Part shown: piece by piece, positions 27,037-36,343 of the stretch
Numbering within the stretch: the first letter of the stretch is position 1
How the letters are laid out: the number at the start of each line of letters is the position of its first letter
NCBI GenBank assembly: GCA_029856155.1
Contig: JAHQWL010000055.1
Location: 62,001-126,000 of the forward strand
Direction: 5' to 3'
From: Promethearchaeia archaeon
GTDB taxonomy: Archaea > Asgardarchaeota > Lokiarchaeia > Sigyniarchaeales > SOKP01
Length of the DNA stretch: 64,000 bases
The notes under the pieces: generated by a model
The model's database searches: none
Told to the model about the DNA's origin: nothing
What the model saw: the letters and a program-made list of their open reading frames with translations, nothing else
Translations under genes and position numbers: made by a program

Positions 27037-28920
27037 TTATTCCTCATGTTTTTTTATAGAAATTTCTGCTAATTCTTTAAAATCATCATCATAAAGATGA
27101 CAGGCTACAAAATAATCTGGTTCAAGCTCTATACTTTTTGGTATTTTCGAATCGCAAGGTTCGAAGCAGTACTTGCAACGTGGATGAAATCTGCATCCAG
27201 AAGGTGGATAAATCAGGTTTGGTACCGTTCCTTTTATAACTTCAAGATGACGTCTCTTTTTTCCTACAACGGGAACAGAGGCTATGAGACTTCTTGTGTA
27301 GGGATGATAGGGTTTTATGAATAGTTTCTGAATACTCCCATTTTCGACTATAAAACCTGAATACATCACAGCAACCCTATCACACATTTTGGAAATTATT
27401 CCTAGATCATGTGTGATAAACAACATTGAAGTATTAAATTTACTCTTAAGTTCTTTCATTAACTTTAGAATTTGATTTTGAATGGTTACGTCCAGTGCTG
27501 TTGTAGGTTCATCCGCGATTAAAAGTTTTGGGCTGCAAGCAAGACCCATAGCGATCTGAACCCTTTGTCGCATTCCTCCACTCAATTCATGTGGGTATAA
27601 ATTAAAAATCAAATTTGGGAATGGGATATTTAAATCCTGTAAAAGTCGCTCACTCCACTCTCGCGCAACAGTAAAAATACTTTTATCTTGTTTAGATGCT
27701 TCTATCAGCAATTCATTTTCCATATGCAAGAGAAAGACTTCAGTGATTTGAGCCCCAATTCTAAAAACGGGATTAAGAGAATTAAGGGGATCCTGAAAAA
27801 TCATGGTAATATCTTTCCCACGATATTCCAATACTTCAGATATCGATTTTTGTATCAAATCTTCTCCTTCAAAGATGACTTTACCTTTTTCTATTTTTCC
27901 TGGAGGGCGTACTAATTGTAGAATAGATAATGCTGTAACGGATTTACCACAACCAGTTTCTCCTACAAGACCAAGAGTTTCTCCCTCATTAATTTTAAAA
28001 GAAACACCTTCAACAGCTTTTACAATTCCCTCCTCTGTGTAGAAATAAGTTGTAAGATCTTGAACTTCTAAAATAACATTATTCCCAACACCCCTTATTT
28101 CATCACTTTGCTTTTTCTCATGTAGTTCAATGACTTTCTGAAGTTTTACTTCACTCCTTTCAAGAGCTTGTGGTTTAAATATCTTCTTTAATGTAATAAA
28201 GTAAACAGTGACATATAGTGCATTAACGACTATAATTAAAATACGAATATCTTGCTCGTATAGAATGATACCAAATAGTCTCTGTAAATATAGTTCAACA
28301 ATAATGAGCTGAATAGACCAAATTCCAAATGAGATAAGTCCACCAGTATATATGGCCTGCTTAAGCACGTTATCCGGAATCCGTGTCTCAATTGGCCGAG
28401 CTTTATTAACTGTAATTGTTATGATCATAGCAAAACCGATTACAAAAATAGCCCACAGAAAACCAAGATTGAATACATCAGGAATTTCCATAGGAATTTG
28501 GAGGAGAGGTATTGATAAAAAGATGGCTCCAACGATCCACGCTAGTATTATAAATTTAATATATAATCTCCTAAATTGTTCACTGATAATATTTTCCTCA
28601 TCATGCAATTTGTATTTCGCAAATCTCTTCAAAAAAATGGCGTGTAAGGGTAGAAATATTGTTGTCATTATAGCAAATAAAAATGCATCTGTAGTCAAGT
28701 ATCTGAATAAATAATACCCCTCAAAAATATAAAAATGTCCGAGAGATTCTAAAAGCAGACGAATACTTAATATTATCCCAAAAATAATTAGGGTGCTTAC
28801 ACCCGAACTATATCTATGAACCCTTTTAGAAATCCGAACTTCATCTCGGAGATTATTATTTAGAATGACAGCACTCAAATATAAAACCGAAGCTGCTACT
28901 AAAGCTTCAATTAATGACAT
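27037..28920 (-). CDS. Oligopeptide ABC importer ATPase (OppD/DppD-like) with N-terminal membrane domain
   Basis: 627 residues. The ATPase begins near residue 279: Walker A GLVGETGCGKSVTAL, signature LSGGMRQR, Walker B LLIADEPTTALD, H-loop ITHDLG. The C-terminal GCRFHPRCKYCFEPC tail fits the Opp/Dpp metal- or Fe-S-binding extension. The first 270 residues contain roughly seven hydrophobic helices with charged loops. That region is not the transporter's own permease, because OppB and OppC are separate genes upstream. Probable roles are anchoring or regulating the ATPase at the membrane. Paired with the OppF-like protein it powers import of peptides or oligosaccharides. Confidence 0.92.
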   Translation of the reverse strand: MSLIEALVAASVLYLSAVILNNNLRDEVRISKRVHRYSSGVSTLIIFGIILSIRLLLESLGHFYIFEGYYLFRYLTTDAFLFAIMTTIFLPLHAIFLKRFAKYKLHDEENIISEQFRRLYIKFIILAWIVGAIFLSIPLLQIPMEIPDVFNLGFLWAIFVIGFAMIITITVNKARPIETRIPDNVLKQAIYTGGLISFGIWSIQLIIVELYLQRLFGIILYEQDIRILIIVVNALYVTVYFITLKKIFKPQALERSEVKLQKVIELHEKKQSDEIRGVGNNVILEVQDLTTYFYTEEGIVKAVEGVSFKINEGETLGLVGETGCGKSVTALSILQLVRPPGKIEKGKVIFEGEDLIQKSISEVLEYRGKDITMIFQDPLNSLNPVFRIGAQITEVFLLHMENELLIEASKQDKSIFTVAREWSERLLQDLNIPFPNLIFNLYPHELSGGMRQRVQIAMGLACSPKLLIADEPTTALDVTIQNQILKLMKELKSKFNTSMLFITHDLGIISKMCDRVAVMYSGFIVENGSIQKLFIKPYHPYTRSLIASVPVVGKKRRHLEVIKGTVPNLIYPPSGCRFHPRCKYCFEPCDSKIPKSIELEPDYFVACHLYDDDFKELAEISIKKHEE

Positions 28921-28976
28921 TCCAAAATTTAATTCAATACCAACTTGAAATACTATTCCTATGATTATAGTTTACC

Positions 28977-29984
28977 TCATTTTTGTATGGTTAATCGTGG
29001 ATCTAAAGCGTCCCTTACTCCATCCCCCATTAACATAAACCCAACAGCAGTTATTCCGATAAAAATACCCGGCCATATTGCTGCCGCTATGGCAGTCATT
29101 GGGCGTCCTAAAGTCCAATTTATATCAATTCCCCAAGTTGCAATGTCAGGGTCTCCAAAACCTAGAAAAGCAAGCCCCGCTAAACCTAAAACTGTGCCCG
29201 CAGCTCCACCGAAGAAAGTTATTATCATAGGTGATATGGAGTTTGGTACAATATGTTTAAACATGACTTTAAATTTAAGAGCACCACCTGTTTTTGCTGC
29301 CTTTACATAATCAAATTGTTTTACTTGTAAAACCAATGATCGCATAAACCTAATATTATATGGAATGCCAAGTACCCCATAAATTACTAGAGTAGTTAAT
29401 AAATCTTGACCAATTATAGGAGCGAGAATGATTATTAAAATTAACATTGGAAATGAATACCATAAATCAGCAAAACGCATCATAAGATAATCAACAATAC
29501 CACCAAAATAGGCTGAAATTGTTCCTAAAATTAGACCACCCCCCATCGATATAATTACTGGTATAAACGCCATTCCTATTGAAGTTCGAGCACCCCATAT
29601 TATTCGTGCATATACATCATACCCATACAATGTTGTCCCTAGTGGATGTTCCGGGCTAGGATCATCGAAAGGAACGCCGTCTGGGGGAATGTATGGGGGT
29701 ACTACCTCTTGTAGCGGAATATCGGTTAAAAATGGCCCATAAACTGCTAAAATTACAATATATAAAACCATCAAGAACCCAATAATTGTTAAAGGGGTAA
29801 GAAAACGACGGAATACCCGCCTTTTTGATTTTATTTTTTCAATTTCATTTTCGTAAGCGGAGAATTCTGGATCACGCCAAGCGGGAAGTAGATAAAATTT
29901 CAATAGGCGTACCCACTTCTTACCTCCACTTACAGAAAAATCTTTATAATCTCTTTCTTCTATTGTTATATCTTGTTCAGTCAT
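28977..29984 (-). CDS. ABC importer permease (OppC/DppC-like)
   Basis: 335 residues. A cytoplasmic N-terminus of about 60 residues is followed by six hydrophobic helices. HPLGTTLYGYDVYARIIWG is the OppC signature, and the EAA-type ATPase-contact loop is YVKAAKTGGALKFKVMFKHI. The C-terminal ALDPRL motif is typical. It is the second permease of the importer. It lies 29 nt after OppB and 56 nt before OppD on the same strand. Substrate class (peptide or oligosaccharide) cannot be read from the permease; the local carbohydrate genes make sugars possible. Confidence 0.94.
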   Translation of the reverse strand: MTEQDITIEERDYKDFSVSGGKKWVRLLKFYLLPAWRDPEFSAYENEIEKIKSKRRVFRRFLTPLTIIGFLMVLYIVILAVYGPFLTDIPLQEVVPPYIPPDGVPFDDPSPEHPLGTTLYGYDVYARIIWGARTSIGMAFIPVIISMGGGLILGTISAYFGGIVDYLMMRFADLWYSFPMLILIIILAPIIGQDLLTTLVIYGVLGIPYNIRFMRSLVLQVKQFDYVKAAKTGGALKFKVMFKHIVPNSISPMIITFFGGAAGTVLGLAGLAFLGFGDPDIATWGIDINWTLGRPMTAIAAAIWPGIFIGITAVGFMLMGDGVRDALDPRLTIQK

Positions 29985-30013
29985 ATTTCAAATCTTTTGT
30001 TTTAATTATATCT

Positions 30014-31120
30014 TTAATTATATGTTATCCTCGGATCAATAATGGTATACATTACATCAGCAACCAATAGTCCAATGAGTGTAATTATTACAGCAAATAC
30101 CATTAAGCCATTAATGACCAAGTAATCACCTGCTGTAATTGCATTGAGAAACCACCAACCAAATCCTTTGTAATCAAAAGTCATCTCAATGAAAAGTGAT
30201 CCTAAAATTGCTCCTGCAGTACCCCCAATGATAAGATTACTCGTGGGGATGAGGGCATTCCGGAGTGCATGTTTATTAATAACATCGTTTTCTTCAACTC
30301 CTTTTGCACGAGCAGTTCTGATATAATCGCTATCTAATACTTCTAACATGCTTGAGCGCGTTAGTCTAGATATCCCTGCTAAGGACAAAAAAACCATACA
30401 TATGGAGGGAAGAATTAAATGCAAAATTGTATCAAAAAGAAACTTTTGATCATTATAAATAATGGCATCGAGAATTCGGAAGCCTGTGGTAAATCCACCT
30501 GCAGCATTTGGTAAAAAAAGCCCCGGTGAATTCGTTAACTGAACAGGTATAGCAAGTTGACCATTAGTAAATTCGGTAATATAAACACCAAAACCAATTT
30601 GAAGCAAGATAGCAATCCAAAAAACTGGAAAACCCGCGCCAAGTATCGTAATGAAACGAATTATATTATCTTTCACTTTATCTTTGTGTCTTGCTGCTGT
30701 AGCTCCAAGTTTGACAGCGATAATTGGAGTCAAAAAAATAGGGACTATCATTAATTCAATAGTCTTAGGAAAGATTTCAGCAATAAATTCAAGGACAGGT
30801 TTTCCTTCATTAAGTGTGTAAGATTCACCCCATTCTCCTATGAAAAAGTTTCTTAAATAATTAAAGAGTTGAACGTACCAAGGATCATTATATCCCACTC
30901 TTTCCATTTCCGCTGCAAGTAGTTCTGGGTTATCAGCTCCAACTCTAAATAGTATAGGGCTTACTAGCATCATCCTCGCTAATAGCCATGTAATTATTAA
31001 AGAAAGTATTAACATCGGAAACACAATAATAATTCGCTTAATGATATATTTTATCATGTTAGTGTGTTTTTTTCCCTTAGATTTCTTGAATTTGATTTCC
31101 TTTTTAGAGTTCTTTTCCAT
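30014..31120 (-). CDS. ABC importer permease (OppB/DppB-like)
   Basis: 368 residues. The first membrane helix starts at MIKYIIKRIIIVFPM (residue 22 on), giving an unusually long basic N-terminus. Met1 has AGTGA 9 nt upstream and is preferred, though Met22 would give the family-typical start. The family features are the EAA loop YIRTARAKGVEENDVINKHA, ALRNALIPT and a C-terminal DPRITY. It pairs with the OppC-like permease. A 164-residue membrane protein gene precedes it by 38 nt, indicating one operon. Confidence 0.94.
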   Translation of the reverse strand: MEKNSKKEIKFKKSKGKKHTNMIKYIIKRIIIVFPMLILSLIITWLLARMMLVSPILFRVGADNPELLAAEMERVGYNDPWYVQLFNYLRNFFIGEWGESYTLNEGKPVLEFIAEIFPKTIELMIVPIFLTPIIAVKLGATAARHKDKVKDNIIRFITILGAGFPVFWIAILLQIGFGVYITEFTNGQLAIPVQLTNSPGLFLPNAAGGFTTGFRILDAIIYNDQKFLFDTILHLILPSICMVFLSLAGISRLTRSSMLEVLDSDYIRTARAKGVEENDVINKHALRNALIPTSNLIIGGTAGAILGSLFIEMTFDYKGFGWWFLNAITAGDYLVINGLMVFAVIITLIGLLVADVMYTIIDPRITYN

Positions 31121-31158
31121 TTTTATTCTTCACTTCTTTTATTATAATCCTTTTTTAC

Positions 31159-31653
31159 TCAAATTTTTCTTCTCTTTTTTATAATTTGTTTAAATTTCAT
31201 CCCACTTAAAGCCCCAGTAAACGTACACCCATACAAGATTAAAATATTTAAATAACCCTCTCCATGAGCAAATTGTAAGATGAACGGCTCTGCAGAGAAT
31301 CCAAACATTATCCAATAAAACAAAAAACCTTCAGCTATTAATAATGGTACCATCCACAATGAGGCTTTTATCCCATAATGTGGAATTTCTTCCTTATAGG
31401 TTAATAAAAAACATATGAAAAATAACAATAAAATGGGCAAGTAGAAAGTTTGTGGATATACTTTATAGGTCCAAAACAATATTGTAGGATCCATTTCAGT
31501 ATAAGGGATCGATACCGATCTACTACTAATCAAGAGTATATTCGCGACAATTCCGAAATAACCCAATAAAACAACTATATATGCAAAAATAATTGACCCT
31601 TGTCTACCCCAGTCAATTTGGAAATGTCCCTTTATTTCTGTATCATTTGTCAA
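31159..31653 (-). CDS. Small integral membrane protein leading the importer operon
   Basis: 164 residues, starting at TTG (an out-of-frame ATG follows closely). About four membrane helices are visible, near residues 19-40, 55-75, 83-105 and 125-150, with a basic C-terminal tail FKQIIKKRRKI. No family recognised. It is the first gene of the importer operon, so its expression follows the transporter. A role as accessory subunit, possibly interacting with the membrane domains on the two ATPases, is an inference from position and topology alone. Confidence 0.7.
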   Translation of the reverse strand: MTNDTEIKGHFQIDWGRQGSIIFAYIVVLLGYFGIVANILLISSRSVSIPYTEMDPTILFWTYKVYPQTFYLPILLLFFICFLLTYKEEIPHYGIKASLWMVPLLIAEGFLFYWIMFGFSAEPFILQFAHGEGYLNILILYGCTFTGALSGMKFKQIIKKRRKI

Positions 31654-31789
31654 AAGATATTCCTCTTTTTTATTGCTATTGTTATTAATTGTTCTTTGTG
31701 TTTTCCGATATATTCCGAAATTAAATATCTTACAATTAATCTACGTTATTTCTAAGAAATATTGAAATATTTAAATATCTTAATTACGT

Positions 31790-31822
31790 AACCTTATTTA
31801 AATTTACGATGTAAATTTATCT
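31790..31822. promoter_or_regulatory. Operator-like element between importer operon and binding protein
   Basis: This 33-nt element contains the perfect inverted repeat AAATTTAC-GAT-GTAAATTT at 31800-31818. It lies in the 193-nt divergent gap between the importer operon (minus strand) and the binding protein (plus strand), 29-47 nt before the latter. A copy with two mismatches occurs at 63219-63251. A dimeric regulator could control both transcripts from here. Confidence 0.55.
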
Positions 31823-31846
31823 AAAAAAATGGAGAATAAATAAAAA

Positions 31847-34129
31847 ATGCAAAAATTCTCAACTAAATTAATTTTTATGCTTTTAATTAGCTCGCTTATT
31901 TTACCTTTCTTCCCTGTAAACACTAAAGCTGCCTCCGTTACAATACCTACATTAAAAATAGGATTGAAAAGCGGTGGAGTGGGAAGCTGGGACGGAATTA
32001 TAGCAACATCAGGATTCCATGCTTCTTATGGTCAAAATGCTCTTGAAGGGTTCGTGCAGATGCATCCTGGGTGGTCAGGTGATCCCGAAGATCTTCTCCC
32101 TGTGCTCGCAACGGAATTGGAGATTCATGAATGGCCAGAGGAACCTAATTCTTATGGCTGGATCAATAAAGGTGGTGTTAGGGCAATAGACTTAACTTTG
32201 CGAGAGGGTGTTACCTTCCATGATGGTTCCGCTTGGAACGCAACGGTGGCGAAATGGAATATTGATCGTAATATGGTGATGACTGGAAATATAACGGGTT
32301 CAATAACAATTTATGATATTGGAGTTACTAAGGCGAGAACTGCTTATTGGGTAAATGCCGAGGATTGGGTAGATTATGAAACTGCTACGTGGAATATATC
32401 CCAATTTATTGGAAAACCGGGTACATACGAGGGATTTGGATCTTCTACAGATGATGATATGATTGGGCGATATAGCAGAATTAAAAATGTGACCATACTC
32501 GAAAATCAAGAATTTGGAGGAAAAATTCGAATTTACTATAATGATTGGGGTGGTGCAGGCTCGCAGTTGCTATATGGTCTTGACTTTATGATGATTTCAA
32601 TGGACGCGTATAAAGACTATTTCGATCGACCAATTTATGGTTTGGGACAAGACCCTAACTTTCCACAACCATCGGGTCTTACAGGAGACCCGGACGATTA
32701 TCCTACTACCGGATTTCCTGGGCACTTGATTGGAACGGGACCTTATATATTTATCCAGCAAGATGAATTGATATTTCAAGGAGGTCGTATGATAAGAAAT
32801 CCAAATTGGTGGAATGCTACTGCTGCTGCTGCTGATGGTTGGCATCAAGTTGAAGAACTTGCTTTCGTTTACTTCTATTCTGACGATCTTACCGGAAGAA
32901 CTATAGGAATGGTTACTGAGACCATTGATATGGCTTATGATGCCCTATGGGCTGGAAATCTTATCTATGATGAAATGGAAGCTGATCCCGACATTAGATA
33001 TATGGATTTGGGTTATGAAGAAACTCGTACTTTTATAACATTGAATAGCATTAATGAAACATATTGGAAATATTGGGCAGATAATCCATCAAGAACTCCC
33101 TCAGAAATTAAGTCGAGGACTGAATTGCATGACATTGATTCGAGTGGAAGAGTCCATACTGACGGAATTGATAGGGCTCTTAGGAAAGCGTTAAGTTATG
33201 CATTTGATTATGATACTTTTATTAACGTCGTCAAACAAGGACGTGCAATACGATCTGCAGGTTTTCTTGGACATCAAAGTCCATATTACAATCCAAATAT
33301 ATCTATTCCTTACCGAAATCTTACAATCGCACGAAAAACGCTAATTAATGATCCTTTCTGGGGCCCAAAAGTGGCGGCTAGAAAGTTAGATATCAATAAC
33401 GCAACTGCTGATTGGATTTGGGTAGCGAACAATGATCCTATCTTTGAATTTAAGCTCATGTGGGAGGAGTCTACTGTACCCCAGGCGGACTTATTCTCGA
33501 CGAACATTAAAGAAATTGGGATTAAGTTGGACACTCCAGATGGGAAACGTGATAACGACTTAAAGTTACACCCAAATATCTTACAAGTAATGATTTTCCG
33601 TATTGAGGAATTCCCAGCGTTCACGTATCATGGAGTCCCTACTAACTGGCCTGATGACAGCAAGAACTCTGTACCAGTCCTTGAATATTATTATAAGAGT
33701 CCTGGACTTCCGTATGTCAACGGTTCGGGGCTAGCTTGGCCTGGTGTAGGTTATCTTGGGGGACAATTCTTTAACATAGGATTTCATTATAATGCAACCG
33801 TTGATAAATGGATAGAGAAACTTTGGTTTTCAGACAGCACTAGAACGCAAGCGCTAATGAATAATATGACCAGACACGTTCAAACCTATCACTACCCGGA
33901 GATCTTTATTTCTAATAACAAGTTCGGAATTGCAATGGATAAAGATTGGAAATTTGCTAACTTTCGGGATTATATCCATGCATTCGTAAAATATCTTCCT
34001 GCTAGTGGTGGTGATGGTGGTGTCCAAATCCCAGGGTTCGAAACTGCTCCTCTTTTAGCTATTGCTATTGTAACTATTACGGGAATCGGTTATTCGTTGA
34101 ATAGAAAGAGAAAACGAGCTGAAATTTAA
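31847..34129 (+). CDS. Family 5 extracellular solute-binding protein, C-terminally anchored
   Basis: 760 residues. The signal peptide (LIFMLLISSLILPFFPVNTKA) is followed by a family 5 (Opp/Dpp/nickel-type) binding protein. ITLREGVTFHDGSAWNATV-like text appears as LTLREGVTFHDG, and TGPYIFI and IDRALRKALSYAFDYD are further hallmarks. The protein is about 200 residues longer than typical OppA. The C-terminus GVQIPGFETAPLL, a hydrophobic helix and NRKRKR form an archaeal sorting/anchor signal rather than a lipobox. It captures substrate for the divergently encoded importer. It is followed by a long T-tract. Confidence 0.93.
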   Translation: MQKFSTKLIFMLLISSLILPFFPVNTKAASVTIPTLKIGLKSGGVGSWDGIIATSGFHASYGQNALEGFVQMHPGWSGDPEDLLPVLATELEIHEWPEEPNSYGWINKGGVRAIDLTLREGVTFHDGSAWNATVAKWNIDRNMVMTGNITGSITIYDIGVTKARTAYWVNAEDWVDYETATWNISQFIGKPGTYEGFGSSTDDDMIGRYSRIKNVTILENQEFGGKIRIYYNDWGGAGSQLLYGLDFMMISMDAYKDYFDRPIYGLGQDPNFPQPSGLTGDPDDYPTTGFPGHLIGTGPYIFIQQDELIFQGGRMIRNPNWWNATAAAADGWHQVEELAFVYFYSDDLTGRTIGMVTETIDMAYDALWAGNLIYDEMEADPDIRYMDLGYEETRTFITLNSINETYWKYWADNPSRTPSEIKSRTELHDIDSSGRVHTDGIDRALRKALSYAFDYDTFINVVKQGRAIRSAGFLGHQSPYYNPNISIPYRNLTIARKTLINDPFWGPKVAARKLDINNATADWIWVANNDPIFEFKLMWEESTVPQADLFSTNIKEIGIKLDTPDGKRDNDLKLHPNILQVMIFRIEEFPAFTYHGVPTNWPDDSKNSVPVLEYYYKSPGLPYVNGSGLAWPGVGYLGGQFFNIGFHYNATVDKWIEKLWFSDSTRTQALMNNMTRHVQTYHYPEIFISNNKFGIAMDKDWKFANFRDYIHAFVKYLPASGGDGGVQIPGFETAPLLAIAIVTITGIGYSLNRKRKRAEI

Positions 34130-34139
34130 AAGATATACA

Positions 34140-34158
34140 TTTTTTTTTTTTAATTTTT
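34140..34158 (+). terminator. Poly-T terminator after the binding protein gene
   Basis: Twelve consecutive Ts at 34140-34151 followed by AATTTTTT lie 10 nt after the stop codon. This is a U-tract terminator of the archaeal kind. The following 220 nt up to the next gene are AT-rich and hold nothing else I recognise. Confidence 0.6.
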
Positions 34159-34382
34159 TATTATATATTTTTCTCGAATTATTTAGAAGAGAGATGAATA
34201 AGAATGGTTTCTCTTGAAATTTATTTTTAATTTATAAAATAATTATTTGAAGTACTACCCAAGTATCCCTATTACTACTCCCATTACTAGTTTAGTCATC
34301 CTCAGCAAACCTCATTAAAAAAAAAGTAACCACGTAAACTCTAAGTAATTATTTTAATTATTAGAATAGTTAATAAAGAACG

Positions 34383-34838
34383 ATGAACATGAACGAAAAA
34401 ACATATATTATTGCAGATAAGAAATATCATATAATTAAAATAGGAAGATCTAAGAATCCAGACAAACGCTTGAAAACAATTCAAATAAACGGTAGTACAG
34501 AATTGGAAATCATTTGTGTTTTTGAGAAAGATATTGAAAGAGAGATAAAGGAGTTGTTGAAAAAATATAAAGTTCGAGGAGAATGGTACTTTCCTAACCC
34601 AAAGACACTGCTAGAAATCCAAGAAAATTATCTTCCTAATAATCAAGAAATAGCTTCATTAATTGATAATTTATTTGGAAAAATAGAACTGAGTGATCAA
34701 CCTATTTGCTTTTGCTGGGTAGACGATAAAGAAAGTAGATGTCAATTCAAACAACATAAAGGTTCGATTATAACTTGTGAGTCTTACGAAATTTGGAGAT
34801 CTTGTGTAAGAAAAGAAGAAATAAATTTCGGTGATTAG
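34383..34838 (+). CDS. T5orf172 / MUG113-type GIY-YIG-like domain protein
   Basis: 151 residues. HIIKIGRSKNPDKRLKTIQ and later VRGEWYFPNPKTLLEIQ match the T5orf172 pattern (KIGxSxxPxxR, then GEWF), a GIY-YIG nuclease-like family common in phages and mobile elements. The C-terminal 40 residues contain Cys residues (ICFCWVDDKESRCQF, ITCESYE, RSCVRK) that could bind a metal. It stands alone between the importer and a surface protein. It may act on nucleic acid; no partner gene is seen. Confidence 0.75.
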   Translation: MNMNEKTYIIADKKYHIIKIGRSKNPDKRLKTIQINGSTELEIICVFEKDIEREIKELLKKYKVRGEWYFPNPKTLLEIQENYLPNNQEIASLIDNLFGKIELSDQPICFCWVDDKESRCQFKQHKGSIITCESYEIWRSCVRKEEINFGD

Positions 34839-34891
34839 TGATTTTTAAGAAAAAAGTTAAATAAAAAAAAAAGAGATTTTCTAAATTTTAA

Positions 34892-36160
34892 TTATTTCTT
34901 TCTCTTCATTCGTATTATTATAGCAGCGGTCAATGCAGTGAAAATGCCCATAACAACAAGAGGTTCATAACCAGGGATTGGTGGTGGCGGTGATGGTTCT
35001 GGTGCTTCTCCAACAGTCATGATAACTTCATCATAAACAACATGTCCGCGTTGATCTGTAAAGCCGACTCGAAAGAGGTGATCTCCTGCAGCTAAACCAT
35101 CTGGAACGGCATAACTAACTTCTACTCCGCTTGTCCAAGCAGTTGGAGTTAGTACTCCGGTTCCATTCCGGGTAATCCCATATTGATAAGGATTTGCATC
35201 TGTTGCTGTCCATTCTATTGTTACTCCTGTGTAATCATGGTCGACTGCAAAATCAGCTGGAGTTGCAGTTAATACGGGATCAGCTGAATCCTCTAGCGTT
35301 ACATCGTAGAGTATAGTACTACCATACTCGAATGAGTGGTATGTCAATACACCATCCGACCCGTAGGTAGTATTTATAGTTATGGCAAGTGAATTATTTC
35401 CAAATCCCATGGCAGGTGAAAACATTGAAAACCCGTTAGGTAATTCGGAAAATGAGAGAGAATAACTATAATTAGCTGATATTGCATAATATAATTCTAA
35501 CATTGTATCAGATAATGATACGAATTCCGTCCAGTTCACATTTGTTGGTGCAAAGAAGATTGAGTTTGCGTTAAAAGTACCCCACATACCCAAATACCAT
35601 ATGTTAGTGGCCCACCACAAATTAGTACATAAAAGACCATACGACATATCTTCCGCAAATCCTGCTGTCTCGTTATTGATAGCAAAGGTCCTAGGCGTTT
35701 CCCAATATCTGTAATAAAGATAATCTGGAAAATTCATGACAGTATAACTGTCATTTATACTCATCTGAACAAGTGAGTTACCAGGATAATCCCAAGCTTC
35801 AAATGGATCTGACATATTCACTCCTTCATCAAAATTCGTATCGTAACCATCTTTGTCTGAGAAAATTGATGCAATGTCCATACGTATAGTATACTGTGGT
35901 GCAGTAGGAGTCTTATCGGTCGATCCAAGTATCGTAGTAAAATTATCTATCCAGCTATGACCAAAGGGTTCCCCCCAGTGAGGGGTCATATTATCAGTGA
36001 ACCATTGGTCCCATTGTAAATATATATTTACATCGAATTCGTAAACATCCCCCTCTGACACACCAACATAGGGAGTAGGTTGAGCTATCGAAGGTCTCAT
36101 GAATGGAAGAAGTAATAACAATCCTACGAGTGAAATCGTTACTATTTTAGTTTTTTTCAT
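34892..36160 (-). CDS. Secreted, C-terminally anchored surface protein with Ig-like domain
   Basis: 422 residues. An N-terminal signal peptide (IVTISLVGLLLLLPFM) is followed by about 280 residues rich in Asn, Trp and Tyr with many N-x-S/T sequons. Near residues 300-385 a beta-sandwich follows (DHDYTGVTIEWTATDANP, GLAAGDHLFRVGFTD). After a short Pro stretch the sorting signal IPGYEPLVVMG + helix + RMKRKK ends the protein. I recognise no catalytic motif, so it may be an S-layer-associated, adhesive or sensor protein. Its promoter region contains the inverted repeat at 36234-36252. Confidence 0.8.
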   Translation of the reverse strand: MKKTKIVTISLVGLLLLLPFMRPSIAQPTPYVGVSEGDVYEFDVNIYLQWDQWFTDNMTPHWGEPFGHSWIDNFTTILGSTDKTPTAPQYTIRMDIASIFSDKDGYDTNFDEGVNMSDPFEAWDYPGNSLVQMSINDSYTVMNFPDYLYYRYWETPRTFAINNETAGFAEDMSYGLLCTNLWWATNIWYLGMWGTFNANSIFFAPTNVNWTEFVSLSDTMLELYYAISANYSYSLSFSELPNGFSMFSPAMGFGNNSLAITINTTYGSDGVLTYHSFEYGSTILYDVTLEDSADPVLTATPADFAVDHDYTGVTIEWTATDANPYQYGITRNGTGVLTPTAWTSGVEVSYAVPDGLAAGDHLFRVGFTDQRGHVVYDEVIMTVGEAPEPSPPPPIPGYEPLVVMGIFTALTAAIIIRMKRKK

Positions 36161-36233
36161 ATTCCTTTATCACTTTTTTTATTTAATAGTTTTTATTAGA
36201 TGTGTTTTAATATTATTTATCCGCATTATATAT

Positions 36234-36252
36234 AAATGTACCACATACATTT
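36234..36252. promoter_or_regulatory. AAATGTA/TACATTT inverted repeat upstream of the surface protein
   Basis: AAATGTA-CCACA-TACATTT is a perfect 7-bp inverted repeat. On the minus strand it is followed by TATATATAAT, then about 60 nt to the ATG at 36160. The half-site is like those at 2690-2716 and in the 68-bp repeats, so one regulator could bind all of them. Confidence 0.45.
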
Positions 36253-36343
36253 ATGCCAGCCACATTTATCAAAAATTTATCCATTAATTTAAAAGCAATT
36301 GATTCAAGGATATTATGTTAAATTATAAAATTATTCATCTCAA

